This document shows positions 11,821 through 22,110 of a DNA stretch of 27,500 nt, one piece after another. Within the stretch, counting starts at the first letter, position 1; each line of letters opens with the position of its first letter. The stretch comes from Chrysomallon squamiferum (Eukaryota; Mollusca; Gastropoda; Neomphalida; Peltospiridae), in NCBI GenBank assembly GCA_012295275.1, contig CM022669.1, positions 4,221,777 to 4,249,276 on the forward strand, written 5' to 3'. The translations under genes and the position numbers were made by a program. Under the pieces are notes generated by a model. The model made no database searches and was not told where the DNA came from. It saw only the letters and a list, made by a program, of their open reading frames with translations.

Positions 11821-11905
11821 CTTAACTGAGGTGTTCACGTTAATGTACGTTAAGTACATGATTCCTATTTAACTGTTCTGTTTTCAGTCCTGTGTAACCA
11901 CTTAC

Positions 11906-12181
11906 TCTGAATTATTATTTTCCCCTCATCATCAACACTGCCCACCATATTGTCCACAATACAGCGCAGTACAATTTCGTTACTAGCCAGTGACACATTC
12001 ATAATGACCAGTCTTTTTGTTAAACCGTCATTAATAGAAGTAATCGTGTATGATTCTTGTAACTTAGATACATCCCAGCTAACTTCCGGCCTAGGACTTC
12101 CGCTTCCGGTGCATTCAAATATCGCATTCTCCGCTAGGTTAACGGCGATGTTTGTTTGTTTCATATGAACAGTAGGCAAAT
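11906..12181 (-). CDS. Trk-like exon: Ig domain 1, copy A
   Basis: This 276-nt exon encodes a complete Trk first Ig-like domain. It opens with (D)LPTVHM, equivalent to the Trk 'CGLPS' junction, followed by the B-strand Cys in FECTGSGSPRP, the C-strand Trp in EVSWDVSKL, and the F-strand Cys in VLRCIVDNMVG. The acceptor is TTGCTTCAG and the donor is a strong GTAAGT after CAGA. Two bases complete a codon at the start and one is left at the end, so the exon is a multiple of three. NVS is a potential glycosylation site. In vertebrates the Trk Ig domains hold the ligand-binding surface, mainly Ig2. A second exon of the same length and phase lies about 2.1 kb downstream. Confidence 0.95.
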
Positions 12182-12699
12182 CTGAAGCAAATACAATTAA
12201 TTATTACATTTTTTTTTTTTTTATTATGAATTTGTATTCCTGAAAGATAGGCTGTATTTCCACCACTTGTGACTATTTTCATTTAATGAGAAAAACTAAA
12301 TAGGTTTGACAATGACTAAGGAAAATAAACTTTTTTTTTTTACTAAAGCAACAAAATGTACAACAGAAAAGCAGAAAGCAAAGCATAAAATGCAACATTT
12401 GTCATAAGCATGCTACACAGGTGTAATTACTTCCTTAAGCTATAATAATAAACTACGGCATGTCTCCATAGAAAATGTTGTGTCACTGAATACGTATAAT
12501 ATATGTGTATAGGTCGATAGGCCTACGTATGAAAATAACATGTATGAAATAAATAAAATATTGCAACCTGTTATATGTTTTCAGATGTAGATATCATACT
12601 TAATATTGATACTCACAGAAACTACGTTAAAAACGAAAGAGATACATAAAAATTAGTTTATCTTTGAAAGTAATTTTGTAATTTGTGTAATTTTTTTAC
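12182..12699 (-). other. Intron between LRRCT and Ig1 copy A exons
   Basis: Half a kilobase of AT-rich sequence with two T runs (about 12211-12222 and 12331-12340). No repeat array, extra exon or RNA gene was seen. Confidence 0.75.
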
Positions 12700-12860
12700 C
12701 GCAGTCACGTATTCGCTGCTCTCTCAGTGGTATTTTCTGTGACGTTGTGCCTGACGTCAGACAGGTGAGGGAGTCGTCCACGCGTACGTGAACGTCACCA
12801 GACTGAACGAGAAGCCACTGCAGTTCACATCCACATCGTAGAGGATTGCCCTCGAGATTC
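12700..12860 (-). CDS. Trk-like exon: LRR C-terminal cysteine cap (LRRCT)
   Basis: The peptide starts NLEGNPLRCGCELQWLLVQS and ends IPLREQRIRDC. The NPLxCxCxLxWL motif and four cysteines (RCGC, LTC, RDC) are the hallmark of an LRRCT domain, and the end matches the Trk 'IPLANLQIPNCG' segment. The acceptor (TTATTCAG at 12861) directly abuts a (GTT)n run and a long (ATT)n region, so its branch point must lie in low-complexity sequence. The donor GTAAAA follows TGC-G. The single leftover G makes Asp with the first two bases of either downstream Ig1 exon (AT or AC), so both are equally compatible. Confidence 0.95.
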
Positions 12861-12883
12861 CTGAATAACAACAACAACAACAA

Positions 12884-12893
12884 CTGCAATAAC

Positions 12894-12941
<48 letters not shown>

Positions 12942-13152
12942 TATTATTATTATTATTATTATTATGATAATAACCATAATGATTATAATCATGATCATAA
13001 TATTAATAATAATAATGATGATAATAATGATAATAATAATGATCCTAATAATAATGATAATGATGATAATAATAATAACAAGAATAATGATATTGATAAT
13101 AATAATAATGATTATGAAAATAATGATAATAATAATAAAAATGATGATGATG
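12884..13152. repeat. Long imperfect (AAT/ATT/GAT)n tract
   Basis: About 270 bp begin as (AAT)n, flip to (ATT)n near 12941, then degrade to mixed AAT/GAT/ATG triplets. The AAT-to-ATT flip makes a perfect inverted repeat that can fold into a long hairpin. The tract starts only 24 nt from the LRRCT acceptor and forms the upstream splicing region of that exon. Confidence 0.95.
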
Positions 13153-13184
13153 TAAGTACCTACATTCATTCATACAAACATACA

Positions 13185-13190
13185 AACACA

Positions 13191-13230
<40 letters not shown>

Positions 13231-13262
13231 CACACACACAGACAAACATATACACACACACT
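13185..13262. repeat. (CA)n microsatellite with GACAAA interruptions
   Basis: CA repeats are broken by CAGACAAA and ATATACACAC segments. On the transcript strand this is a GU repeat. Confidence 0.92.
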
Positions 13263-14010
13263 CTCATCCATATATAAACATCTTCTTGAATCTGGTTCAT
13301 ACAAGACATAACAACGTAATATGACTGTCTCATTTCCTTAGTTAATAATCTCTTACAAGGAAATAAATTCATACTGGGATAATGATTACGCGAGCAGAGA
13401 AGAGGCTATCAATTCTACATGATGCTGAACTAAAAAAAAACCTATAATAAACGACAAAAGTAATCACAAATATTAAGTATGTCTGTCGGTTCTTGAAATA
13501 ACCAGTCATTTTTATCCCTCTCCTAAAGCTATCAGTCGATTATCTTTCTTTTTTTGTTTGTTTTCTTTCTTATCTTTTCGTGCGACAGAGACGAATATTT
13601 TACCACAGGGTATGAGGTTAAACTTGGGTAAGAAATCAAAATCATTTCGATGGTGCATCTTGAGCTGTTTTTCTGTTCTAAATAACAGGAACTGTACGAA
13701 ATCCGTAATAATCGTTTTTATTTTGGGCCTCGTAAATGGTTTATTAAAATAAAGTGCAGAAATGTTACCATGCCGGAAAGAAAGAGAATATTATCACACC
13801 GTAGGCTCCAGAAGGCACAGAGAAAAGAAAAAAAGGGAAAAAGGAAGAAAAAATTAAAACGTTCCTCAAACCACGACGACTTAATTTTAGAATGTCAAGT
13901 TAACATCTGAATATAATACACAGAACATGTCACTCAGGAAGTGTATTATACTTTATTTCTAATTTTAAATTCATCAGAGATTGTTTTTTTCTTTCCGTAT
14001 ATGGTTTTTT

Positions 14011-14034
14011 TCTTCTTCTTCTTCTTCTTCTTCT
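14011..14034. repeat. (TTC)n microsatellite
   Basis: Eight TTC units lie in an otherwise unremarkable part of the intron. Confidence 0.92.
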
Positions 14035-14477
14035 TTATACCTTTCTGTTTATTTTTATTTTTAGTTAGTTCTTAAAACAAAAACAAAATAAAATCTCATT
14101 CATTCTCTGCCGGATATGGTTTGATGGGCAACTGTGTCCCAAGTGCTGAATTCCGCTACTTTGAGAGAGAAAGAGTTGGGGGAGAGTTCATTTATTAAAC
14201 GCATATTCGAGACATCAGAAAATTTAATCAGTTTATTTCGCCCACGGATTTTTATTTTGGCAGACAGTGGCTAATTGTGACCATCTGAGCTATTTCAAAC
14301 GATGAGGTCAGTGTAGTTATGCAACAGCCGTTCTTTTATCATCCCATTTTTGTTTTTTGCTGACCCAGTCTGATCTGATGTTCTCTTTGACAGTAATTCT
14401 ACCTAGAAAAACCAGTATAGAGTGATAAACGATTTACTGATGCAAATACTGTTAGTGATTCAGAACAAATTGCTTAC

Positions 14478-14546
14478 AACTCGACATCGCTGGAAACACT
14501 GAACGCTTTTCTGGAAACGCTCTCTATGCTGTTGTTCGCCAAGTAT
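14478..14546 (-). CDS. Trk-like exon: third leucine-rich repeat
   Basis: This 69-nt exon encodes a 23-residue LRR with the core YLANNSIESVSRKAF, the xLxxNxIxxVxxxAF pattern of an LRR. It aligns with the vertebrate Trk segment INFTRNKLTSLSRKHF. The acceptor is TATTTTTCAG and the donor GTAAGC. Start and end phases are identical to those of the two preceding LRR exons. Its last two bases (TT) join the G of the next exon to make Leu, giving the VELNLEGNP junction that leads into the C-terminal cap. Confidence 0.9.
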
Positions 14547-14724
14547 CTGAAAAATAGAAACAGATAAATGCAGTAAAATAGAAAGTAGTTGCTTACTTAC
14601 CTATTACTTATTTCTTCCCTAACGTTCTTACCTACTTATTACTTATATCTGTACTTATTCCTTCTATTCCTGACTTGACTACATTTGTTTTTTCTACGTA
14701 TTTACTTACGTACTTACCCATATT

Positions 14725-14850
14725 ACTAGGGACAATTGCCACACTATCTTCTATAGCAGTTATAGGAGAATTGCCACTCTAACTTTTATAAGTAATAGGA
14801 GGACTGCCAATCTATGGTGAATAACAATTACTGAAAAAGTGCCATGACTC
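14725..14850. repeat. Second locus of the AGGAGAATTGCCA-like repeat
   Basis: Four to five copies of a core GGGACAATTGCCACACT, ATAGGAGAATTGCCACTCT, ATAGGAGGACTGCCAATCT and CTGAAAAAGTGCCATGACT occur at 35-45 bp spacing. They resemble the degenerate units at 10680-11090. Confidence 0.65.
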
Positions 14851-15067
14851 AAAAACAAAGAAAAGGAAAAAAAAAACAGTCTATTTGTCCGCCGTGTTGT
14901 CTTTGTTATGTCTGACGTAGAGAGGTATAAATTAATATCATAATGTATTATACAATTAAAATTGCAACAGTAATATTTGCATAGACTGTCTCCGTTAGCT
15001 GTCGATTTTTACATAATTATATAATTTAAATTAGCCACCATGCTATTCTTTGCATATGTATGCATAT

Positions 15068-15071
<4 letters not shown>

Positions 15072-15143
<72 letters not shown>
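15072..15143. repeat. (GA)36 microsatellite next to a splice donor
   Basis: A perfect AG tract. In the transcript it is a (CU)n tract that begins 14 nt downstream of the GTAAGT donor of the second LRR exon. Confidence 0.98.
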
Positions 15144-15147
<4 letters not shown>

Positions 15148-15157
15148 TGTCACTTAC

Positions 15158-15229
15158 ATATGTGTTAAATTTGGAAAATTGGCAAAGGTATTCTCACGAA
15201 TGGTCCGTAGACCGGTGAATCTGATGTCG
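15158..15229 (-). CDS. Trk-like exon: second leucine-rich repeat
   Basis: This 72-nt exon encodes one LRR: DIRFTGLRTIRENTFANFP followed by NLTHI. The LxxIxxxTFxxxPNLxxI spacing is a standard LRR, and it aligns with the LRR after the Trk 'NLTIVDSGL' strand. The acceptor is TATTTTCAG and the donor is a near-perfect GTAAGT. Start phase (one base) and end phase (two bases) match its LRR neighbours on both sides, so skipping it would keep frame. The donor is unusually close to a (CT)36-type tract on the transcript strand at 15072-15143. Confidence 0.9.
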
Positions 15230-16184
15230 CTGAAAATAGAGAAAGATAATTACAGTTTACGATATAAAACGATTATTTTATCTCACTACCTCTGAGTTTC
15301 ATATTTTCAACTGTGATCAAGCCACCATTAACTGGTTTATAAAAGACGAAATATGCGTGCATTTTCTACGGGAAGTGCACATAAAAAGTTCCGTTTTGAT
15401 CTCATGGGAATATTCTTGGTGCTAGCAGATAAGAATAACCAGTGGAATTATCTTCTATCAGACTCGTTAGAAAAATATAAAAATAAACTATGGTGAGCAT
15501 ATAATAACCATTTGAATATAAAAATAAATAAATAACAAAATAAATAAATAAATAAATAAATATATTTTAGTTATAATATAATTTAAAATTTATCGGAAAT
15601 ATTAAGTTAAACCTTTGCTGAGCTCGTAGACTTTAGTTTCACAATTATAAAATTTTTTTAATTTTAATTTTATTTAATTTTAGTTTTAATTAATTTTAAT
15701 TTATTATTTTTTTACGCATTATAATAACCGATGGTATTCCTTTTCGCAAGACAAATGTGCCTTTATCTTTTTTCATAAGCTACTGCGAAAACGCGAAACT
15801 GATATGCATGCCATTAAGAAAGAAGAACAAAAAGAGAGAAAATAAATATTGTTTAATGTATATTTTTATGACTTTATCAGAAGACCGTCAAACAGATATT
15901 AATCTTATTGGCCAAGCATCGTTGACTGCCGTCTAGCTACAACAGCTACAAGAACGATGTCGTATTGATTGAAGATTAGCCGTATTCTGCTACCGACGTC
16001 GGCTTCCTGTTGTTTATGTTGGAAACGTTGAGCGCATTGTTTTAATGATGGGTTGACACACGGGGTAAACATATTTGAGTTTATTGTGCGATTTAGAGCC
16101 GTTGTTTTTATATTCGCGAGATTAGCCACGTTCATAGCGATATAAACAGTCAGAGACAGTACAGACCAACCAGTGGGTGATTTC

Positions 16185-16480
16185 TTTTTTTTTTTTCATT
16201 TTTCTCGAAATTATCAATGCATTTTAAGATTTTGTTTTTGTTTGTTGTTTTTTCCTGTTTCTTTTTTATTTTATTTTATTATTTTTTTTTTTTTTTTTGT
16301 TATTTTAAGATTTTTGTTACTTTCTTCTTTTCTTTTTCTTTTTCTTTTTCTTTTTTTTTTTATTTTATTTTTTTTTTCCATTTTTCTTTCCTTTTCCTTT
16401 ATATTTTTTATATTTTATTTTGTTTTTGTTTTGCTTTGTTTGATTCATTTATTTGTTTTGTTCTTTTCGTTTATTCATTC
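16185..16480. repeat. T-rich low-complexity zone
   Basis: About 300 bp are composed mostly of T with A, C and G interruptions (CTTTTT units near 16325-16355). It produces long Phe-rich open frames that are not genes. On the transcript strand it is A-rich. Confidence 0.9.
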
Positions 16481-17162
16481 TGTTATTATGCTTATTATTA
16501 CTGTTGTTGTTGCTATTATTATTATTATTATTATTATTATTATCTTAAAAAAAAAAAAAAAAATGTACATCGATTCCCTACCGTTTTCTTAAATACATGT
16601 CCCGGCTTTGAGTTTCCGGCTCACTTCAAAGATAAAATGACGTTAGACATCGTGTTTTACGTCAACTCAGACGAGAGACAATCTTCAGTAACGACAGACG
16701 TTTAGACAACCTTTCCGATCCGTAATCGAAATTGTCTATTTGCATCATCGCTTTGTGTCTGAAACAGCAACATCTTGGCGACGAGTAATCTTAACACTGT
16801 AACGCGTGTTACTGAGTTAGCATTTGAAACAAATACGAGCTAATAGCCTGTCATGTCAAATTTACAATCATTTGTATAGTTCGAGCAGAAATGCAAATTT
16901 ACTAAGACTGTCGTCTGTTTAAATCTGTGAACGAATTCCCGTAAGTAAAGACAAATGTACTTAAAATAATTACGATCCTATATATGGTATGACACGATAC
17001 GAAATAAGATGGTATACAATATTATATGTTACGACAATGCATTTATGTGATATGCACTTACGCGATATAATAGTGTCACGGAGGAATCGAAATTGTAGAA
17101 AAATAGGATTGATCGGTCAGGAGAAGGAGAGAAAGCAATCATAAATGTTTTATTAATAATAT

Positions 17163-17262
<100 letters not shown>

Positions 17263-17855
17263 GTATTTTAAAACTGCACACTTCCTAAATACAAATCAAT
17301 AAAATTATAATACATAAAAAGAGATCATAACACTTGCAGGTCGCAACCTAGGAATATAGCTAACGATAAAGAAATTCATGAATGCTTTGTCACTTAAAAA
17401 ATTCCTTGTTAAAAACAGACACTGACTACTACCGCGTTCAGACATATTAACATTACACAGTCTGTGTGGTGACTATCAGTGTTCATAGGTTAATGTGTAG
17501 CTACATATATAGAAAAATATATTATTTCCCCGAGGTCTTTACGGATTCTGTAAATGAACACATTTCACAGATCAGCGGATTTGAGCCATTAGAATATTTT
17601 CTTGGGCGAAGTCAGCGATGTTTGCCTTCGAGCGGAGTGCTTTAACATATTTCCACTGGCTTGCAAAACCAACTACGTCCATTATTTTAATTATAATTTT
17701 AATTGTTGAGATTTTAAGTATCAATACATCTGACTGGAAATGTTGTCATATAAAAGCAGAACAGCACGTACCATGCTGTTCTGCGAGAAAGATTCTTTGA
17801 GTTAGTCGGAGTGGGGTGATGTTATTGTACCAACAGGCATTTGTACCAACTTGAC

Positions 17856-17905
17856 TATTATTATTATTATTATTATTGTTATTGTTATTATTGTTATTGT
17901 TATTT
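17856..17905. repeat. (ATT/GTT)n microsatellite
   Basis: ATT units with regular GTT substitutions. Confidence 0.88.
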
Positions 17906-18285
17906 ATCTCATGATATAGGATAACGTCACCCCTTTCCCGAGAACGGTCCTATGTCGCAAATTACCGACGCATTAACTCAGTATTACTGTATTCAATTTC
18001 TACTCATTAACTAGCATAATAGCCAACTCAGCTATAATTAAAAATTTAGTGCATATCTTTGATTAGTTAAATATTAACGAACCTACATCGAACACTGTTA
18101 TTCAAGCACATAGTGATGTATCTTCCATTACTCTGGGGGATTTTACGTGGGTTTGAAAAAAAGTAAATTTTTATAGCGAATAAAAGTCAGAATAGAACAT
18201 ATGATGAAAGGATGTTAAGACATAACTAACGCTAGTGTATGTAATATAAAATTTGAATAATAAAATAAACGTTCTCCATACTCAC

Positions 18286-18360
18286 ATCTGATTCAAATTC
18301 CCGTATGAACTTAAATCTGAAGATGAGAGAGATTTCAAAAGCGGCTTGTTTCTGATTTTT
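18286..18360 (-). CDS. Trk-like exon: first leucine-rich repeat
   Basis: This 75-nt exon follows an acceptor at 18361-18362 (TATTTTCAG) and ends at a GTGAGT donor. One base completes a codon, then 24 codons follow, then two bases spill over. The peptide includes KIRNKPLLKSLSSSDLSSYG and ends in NLNQ-I, matching the spacing of the first vertebrate Trk LRR (EIFIANQKRLEIINEDD-like). The 5' phase needs an upstream exon ending with two bases of a codon. A long (CT)n tract lies about 52 nt upstream of its acceptor. The repeat itself is weakly conserved, so the call rests on splice sites, phase and its join to the next, clearer LRR exon. Confidence 0.75.
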
Positions 18361-18410
18361 CTGAAAATAAAAAAGATAATTGAAGCATGCAATACATAGT
18401 TAATTATAAG

Positions 18411-18518
<108 letters not shown>

Positions 18519-18893
18519 GTATGTGGTTACCGACATATGCATGCATAGATAAAATTTTATTTTATGTGAAAGTTTATAAATATTCTTACGTTTTGTTGTT
18601 TTTCCAGTATCAAGGAAACAGAAACATTTTAAAGATTTGAAATTTAATTTATTAGCGAACCTGTTGTTAGGAGTGTTTATCTTTTTCAGATATTTGTAAT
18701 AATTATTTATAATACAGCACAAGGTGTTTGAAACGCATTAACACACCAGAATTTTGTATTCATCTTTACTGAAGAAATAATAACAGGTACAAAAAGGTTA
18801 CAATGTATACGCAGGAATAAACAAAATCTGAACTGTATCACTGTAGTGAATATAAATTTACAGTTTAAAAAATAAATAACATGATAACCCTCA

Positions 18894-18916
18894 AAAAAAA
18901 AAAAAAAAAAAAAAAA
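18894..18916. repeat. Poly(A) run
   Basis: A run of 23 A residues, followed by about 120 bp of A-rich sequence (AAATAAAA units). It could be the tail of a retroposed sequence on the plus strand, but no matching body or target-site duplication was recognised. Confidence 0.85.
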
Positions 18917-19748
18917 TAAAATGAAAGAAAGAAACAAAACGAAAAGAAAAAGGAAAAAATGTTTCTCGAGTAAATGCACAAGACATAATCGTAAATCATA
19001 TTACGGCGAATAAAAAAAAATAAAAAATAAAATAAAAAGAAGTGAAATAAAAATAAATGACGTCTGTCACGACGCTAAAACCAACTATTAACACAGTAAT
19101 AAAATTCTGTAGCATTCGTTTGAAAAGAAAAAGAGATTCATTTTCTTTTTTCTTTTGCCTGTCACCGTTTTTCTCTCCATTTAAATCGTAATGTTTTCAA
19201 TTTCTGCGCACCCATCCGAAATCTATGTGGTCAGTTTTACATTCACTCGAACATTCCTCAGGCGGCGAAGTCCTATTTTTTTTTGGAAAACGAAGACAGA
19301 TGAATTCAATTTGCACTTACATTTAGCGTCCAGGCCGTTTCTAACATGGTGTGTTTGAGAAATGTTGATAGTCTCTCGTCTACACGGAAAGGGGCGTGTT
19401 AGGTAATTGCACCTTTTTCTGACTGACGTAACACGGTTCATGCAGATTCCGGAGAAAAGCTGTATCGTAATAAAACTAATCTGACTGAGGTGCTGTAGCT
19501 CGCGGGATCGATATCTCCCAGCGGACCCCTAATGTGGTCCATTACTGCCAGTGTATTACAAAAGATGTAAGTCACAGGATTTTCCTATGAAAACGTATGT
19601 ATTTTCAGAACTCTTCGGCGAAATAAGAGTGTGATCCCATAACTGGCGTGCTTGAGCGGTTTCTCAAAACTGAAGTATGAATCTTATTTTGGAAAACTCT
19701 CTGAACGAAGTAAAGATTATGCACTCTATGGATATGCTTATGCTTAAA

Positions 19749-19850
19749 TTATTTATTTATTTATTTATTTTATTTATATATTTATTTATTTTATTTTATT
19801 TTATTTATTTATTATTTATTTATTTATTTATTTATTTTTTTTTTTTTTTC
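19749..19850. repeat. (TTTA)n microsatellite
   Basis: About 100 bp of TTTA/TTTTA units end in a T run. The minus strand is the same (AAAT)n type seen at 2200-2259. Confidence 0.93.
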
Positions 19851-20103
19851 GGTGGTTACTGAAAAAACCCTGAATGACAGATTTGAGGGGATGGAAGAAT
19901 AAAAGTAAGGAGAACAAAAAAAATGGAAGTTAAAAAATAATAAACCGAAAAACAAAAATTATTAATTTAATTTATTATTTATTTCTTCAGAATTATTATA
20001 ATAGTAGATGTGCGGATTATGAACAAAAACAAAATTAAATAAATAAATAAATAAAATAAAATAATGAAATAAAATTAAGAAAGAGGGGGATTCAAATTAT
20101 ATA

Positions 20104-20180
20104 TGACGTCATCATTTCCCGCAATTATATTTGACGTCATAAATGCTTACTTAGCAACTTTACAAGTAAATATAGCTACG
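20104..20180. promoter_or_regulatory. Cluster of CRE-type sites (two perfect TGACGTCA palindromes)
   Basis: TGACGTCA occurs perfectly at 20104-20111 and 20132-20139, with TACGTCAC near 20173-20180. This octamer is the canonical CREB/ATF binding site, and two perfect copies 28 bp apart are unlikely by chance in AT-rich DNA. The two perfect sites sit in a diverged local duplication (ATTATATNTGACGTCAT). They lie about 1.75 kb upstream of the first LRR exon. Function as an enhancer or promoter element is inferred, not shown. Confidence 0.5.
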
Positions 20181-21185
20181 TCACGATGTCTGGGTGTACT
20201 TTTCATTTTGGATTATTTTCATTCATATTTAAGGTAAGAAAATCATAACATTTAACACAGATGAACAAACAAAGATTATCCATCTGTTGTTGATTTTTGA
20301 GGGGAGGGATGGTTCTTGGGTAATAATGACAACTAGAAAGGTTTGTGTCAAATGTTATTGCTTTTGTCGTTGATGTTATTGTTTGTTTGTTTGGTTGTTT
20401 ATTTATTTATTTAAATATTTATTTATTTTCATTTGTTAACCACAGCTAACAATGAAAGGACTGTTCTACAGACAATCACTTTCAACTTAAACAGGCGAAA
20501 GTTGACAAACTGTCTGTTTTAATGTATTACTAGTTAAATTACCAAGAAGATAAAACGCTCTTACGCTATGTCGAAAAGTTACGATCAGAAACATTTCTCT
20601 GTATAAAATCACGGCACGCCTGTTACGTTTAACGTGACCTTTTTGCGGTTTAGTCTTAGTAACACAGACTGTAGTACAGCGGTTTCCTTGAGTCTGTTCA
20701 TCAAGTAACGTAGCTCGTGTATCCAGTGATATCCATCCAAAATGTCCGTCTGAGCTGTTCTCCGCTAGAACTTACTCGGGCTAAAAATAATCTGTTAATA
20801 CGATTACCGAAGCATCGAGGTTTTGACATTTATCACAGTTTTCGGAGGAGAATGCTACTAATTGTAGAATCAATTACATATTACGAATTATAAGATAGTA
20901 TTGTAATATATTTCTGGTAACGATAAATTTCCATCTACAGAAATATATATCAGATGTATTCTTTCAGTTTTTTAACCCGACTGTTATTTTTCTGAGGACC
21001 AGAATCATGTCAGATAATTTAAATGTCACATACATTTAAGGTTTCTTAATACTATTTAAAGTTTAAGAATACAGGAGAAACTATCCATCTTGTCTTTAGT
21101 ATAAAGCGGTCAAAGGTTAACTGGTGACAAGATAAAATAATGTCCAACGACATCTCAACATATTTCTCGGTGAATGTTTATTAAG

Positions 21186-21263
21186 TATCTCTATCTGTGT
21201 ATCTATCTATCTGTCCGTATCTGTCTACCTACCTATTTGTCCGTATCTCTGTATACCTACCTA

Positions 21264-21328
<65 letters not shown>
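21186..21328. repeat. (CTAT/CTGT)n followed by (CT)n microsatellite
   Basis: Tetranucleotides CTAT, CTGT and CTAC are followed by a (CT)n tract of about 62 bp from 21266. It reads as GA in the transcript orientation. Confidence 0.93.
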
Positions 21329-21329
<1 letters not shown>

Positions 21330-21339
21330 AATATCTAAA

Positions 21340-21680
21340 TGCAAATCCGTTTAAAAGCTTTAAATAAATGTCTCTGCTCTGATTTTTTTATTTCACAAAA
21401 TGACTGAAATAAAATGTTTAAAATATTTAAATAAATTCATCTACTCATACTTAATTTATTTGCTAAAATTACCGGTACAAGGTGTTTAAGATACTAAAAT
21501 AGACATGTTTACTTATTTTATGTCTTAATATTAATTGTCTGAAATATTAAAATTAAATTAAATAAATGTCTCCAGTATAACTTAGTTTATTTCTTAAAAT
21601 TACCGAAGTGAAATATTTAAAACATTTAAATAATTGTCTCCCTTTTTTTATTTACTTTTTTTTAATGTCTTAAGCGTACT
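21340..21680. repeat. Degenerate tandem array, unit about 65-85 bp
   Basis: Four to five diverged units share AAATAAATGTCTC, TTATTTNTTAAAATTACCG and GAAATATTTAAAACATTTAAAT blocks (clearest at 21361, 21430, 21560 and 21600). AT-rich, no open frame, no inverted termini. Confidence 0.6.
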
Positions 21681-22051
21681 GCTGTGAAGCGTGCACTCAA
21701 ATATTTCTTAACAACGTCATAAACAGCGAGAACTAGAATTAATGATCAAATACGGAAATACTTAATATAGTTTTAAAAAATCTCAGATTTGGTGTCTCTG
21801 TACTTTAATGTCGACGTCGCCATAGATCTGAAACCTTAAATCTTCTTTTTAGCCGATTAATCAAGAAAAGAGTGATAGTAAATCGATACTGCCACGCCTT
21901 TAGTACTTAAACAACGCGGACCGCACGTTTCTGTTATTGCCAAATAAATAACTTTCTTTTATGCTAAGACAACATTAGACATATATTAACTATTTCCGCA
22001 GTCTTTCGATTAACGAGACTGCTAAAAATACAATTGCTTTAAGACTACTGA

Positions 22052-22058
<7 letters not shown>

Positions 22059-22093
<35 letters not shown>

Positions 22094-22110
22094 GTTGTTG
22101 TTATTATTTT
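22059..22110. repeat. (ATT)n microsatellite
   Basis: About 14 ATT units followed by GTT variants. Confidence 0.93.

Larger units (their letters stand above)
9831..11905 (-). other. Intron between Ig1 copy A and Ig1 copy B
   Basis: A 2.1-kb intron. It has an (ATT)n-like tract at about 9979-10041, a degenerate AGGAGAATTGCCA-type array at about 10680-11090, a (TA)n tract at 11523-11599 and (ATT)n at 11760-11820. I searched it for a third Ig1 copy (FECTGSG or LRC motifs) and found none. Open frames at 10275-10541 and 11041-11247 look like chance. Confidence 0.75.
12861..14477 (-). other. Intron between third LRR and LRRCT exons
   Basis: A 1.6-kb intron. The side next to the LRRCT acceptor is a 270-bp AAT/ATT/GAT-rich tract followed by a CA tract. 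The rest (13270-14470) is mostly unique AT-rich sequence with a short (TTC)n at 14011-14034. No extra exon was recognised. Confidence 0.75.
14547..15157 (-). other. Intron between second and third LRR exons
   Basis: A 0.6-kb intron with a CTTA-rich stretch (14590-14720), a second location of the AGGAGAATTGCCA core (14725-14850), and a (GA)n tract at 15072-15143 immediately inside its 5' splice site. Confidence 0.8.

Noticed and set aside
12846-13277. Plus-strand poly-Asn frame (143 codons) and overlapping poly-Ile frames
   Set aside because: Translation of (AAT)n triplets and CA repeat in an intron; no domain and no start context.
15905-16135. Minus-strand 76-codon frame with ordinary-looking composition
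   Set aside because: No domain, no fit with neighbouring Trk exon phases and no splice signals that make sense; length is within chance for this much intron.
16173-16705. Phe-rich plus-strand frames of 139 and 162 codons
   Set aside because: T-rich low-complexity sequence; no other coding signal.
18894-19050. Poly(A) run as the tail of a retroposed gene or SINE
   Set aside because: No recognisable body, promoter boxes or flanking direct repeats; A-rich simple sequence is common in this window.
19223-19441. Minus-strand frame with CKCK and a GTAAGT donor, considered as the signal-peptide/LRR N-cap exon
   Set aside because: No hydrophobic signal sequence. The donor leaves one base instead of two in this frame, and the frame with the right phase has a stop just before the donor.
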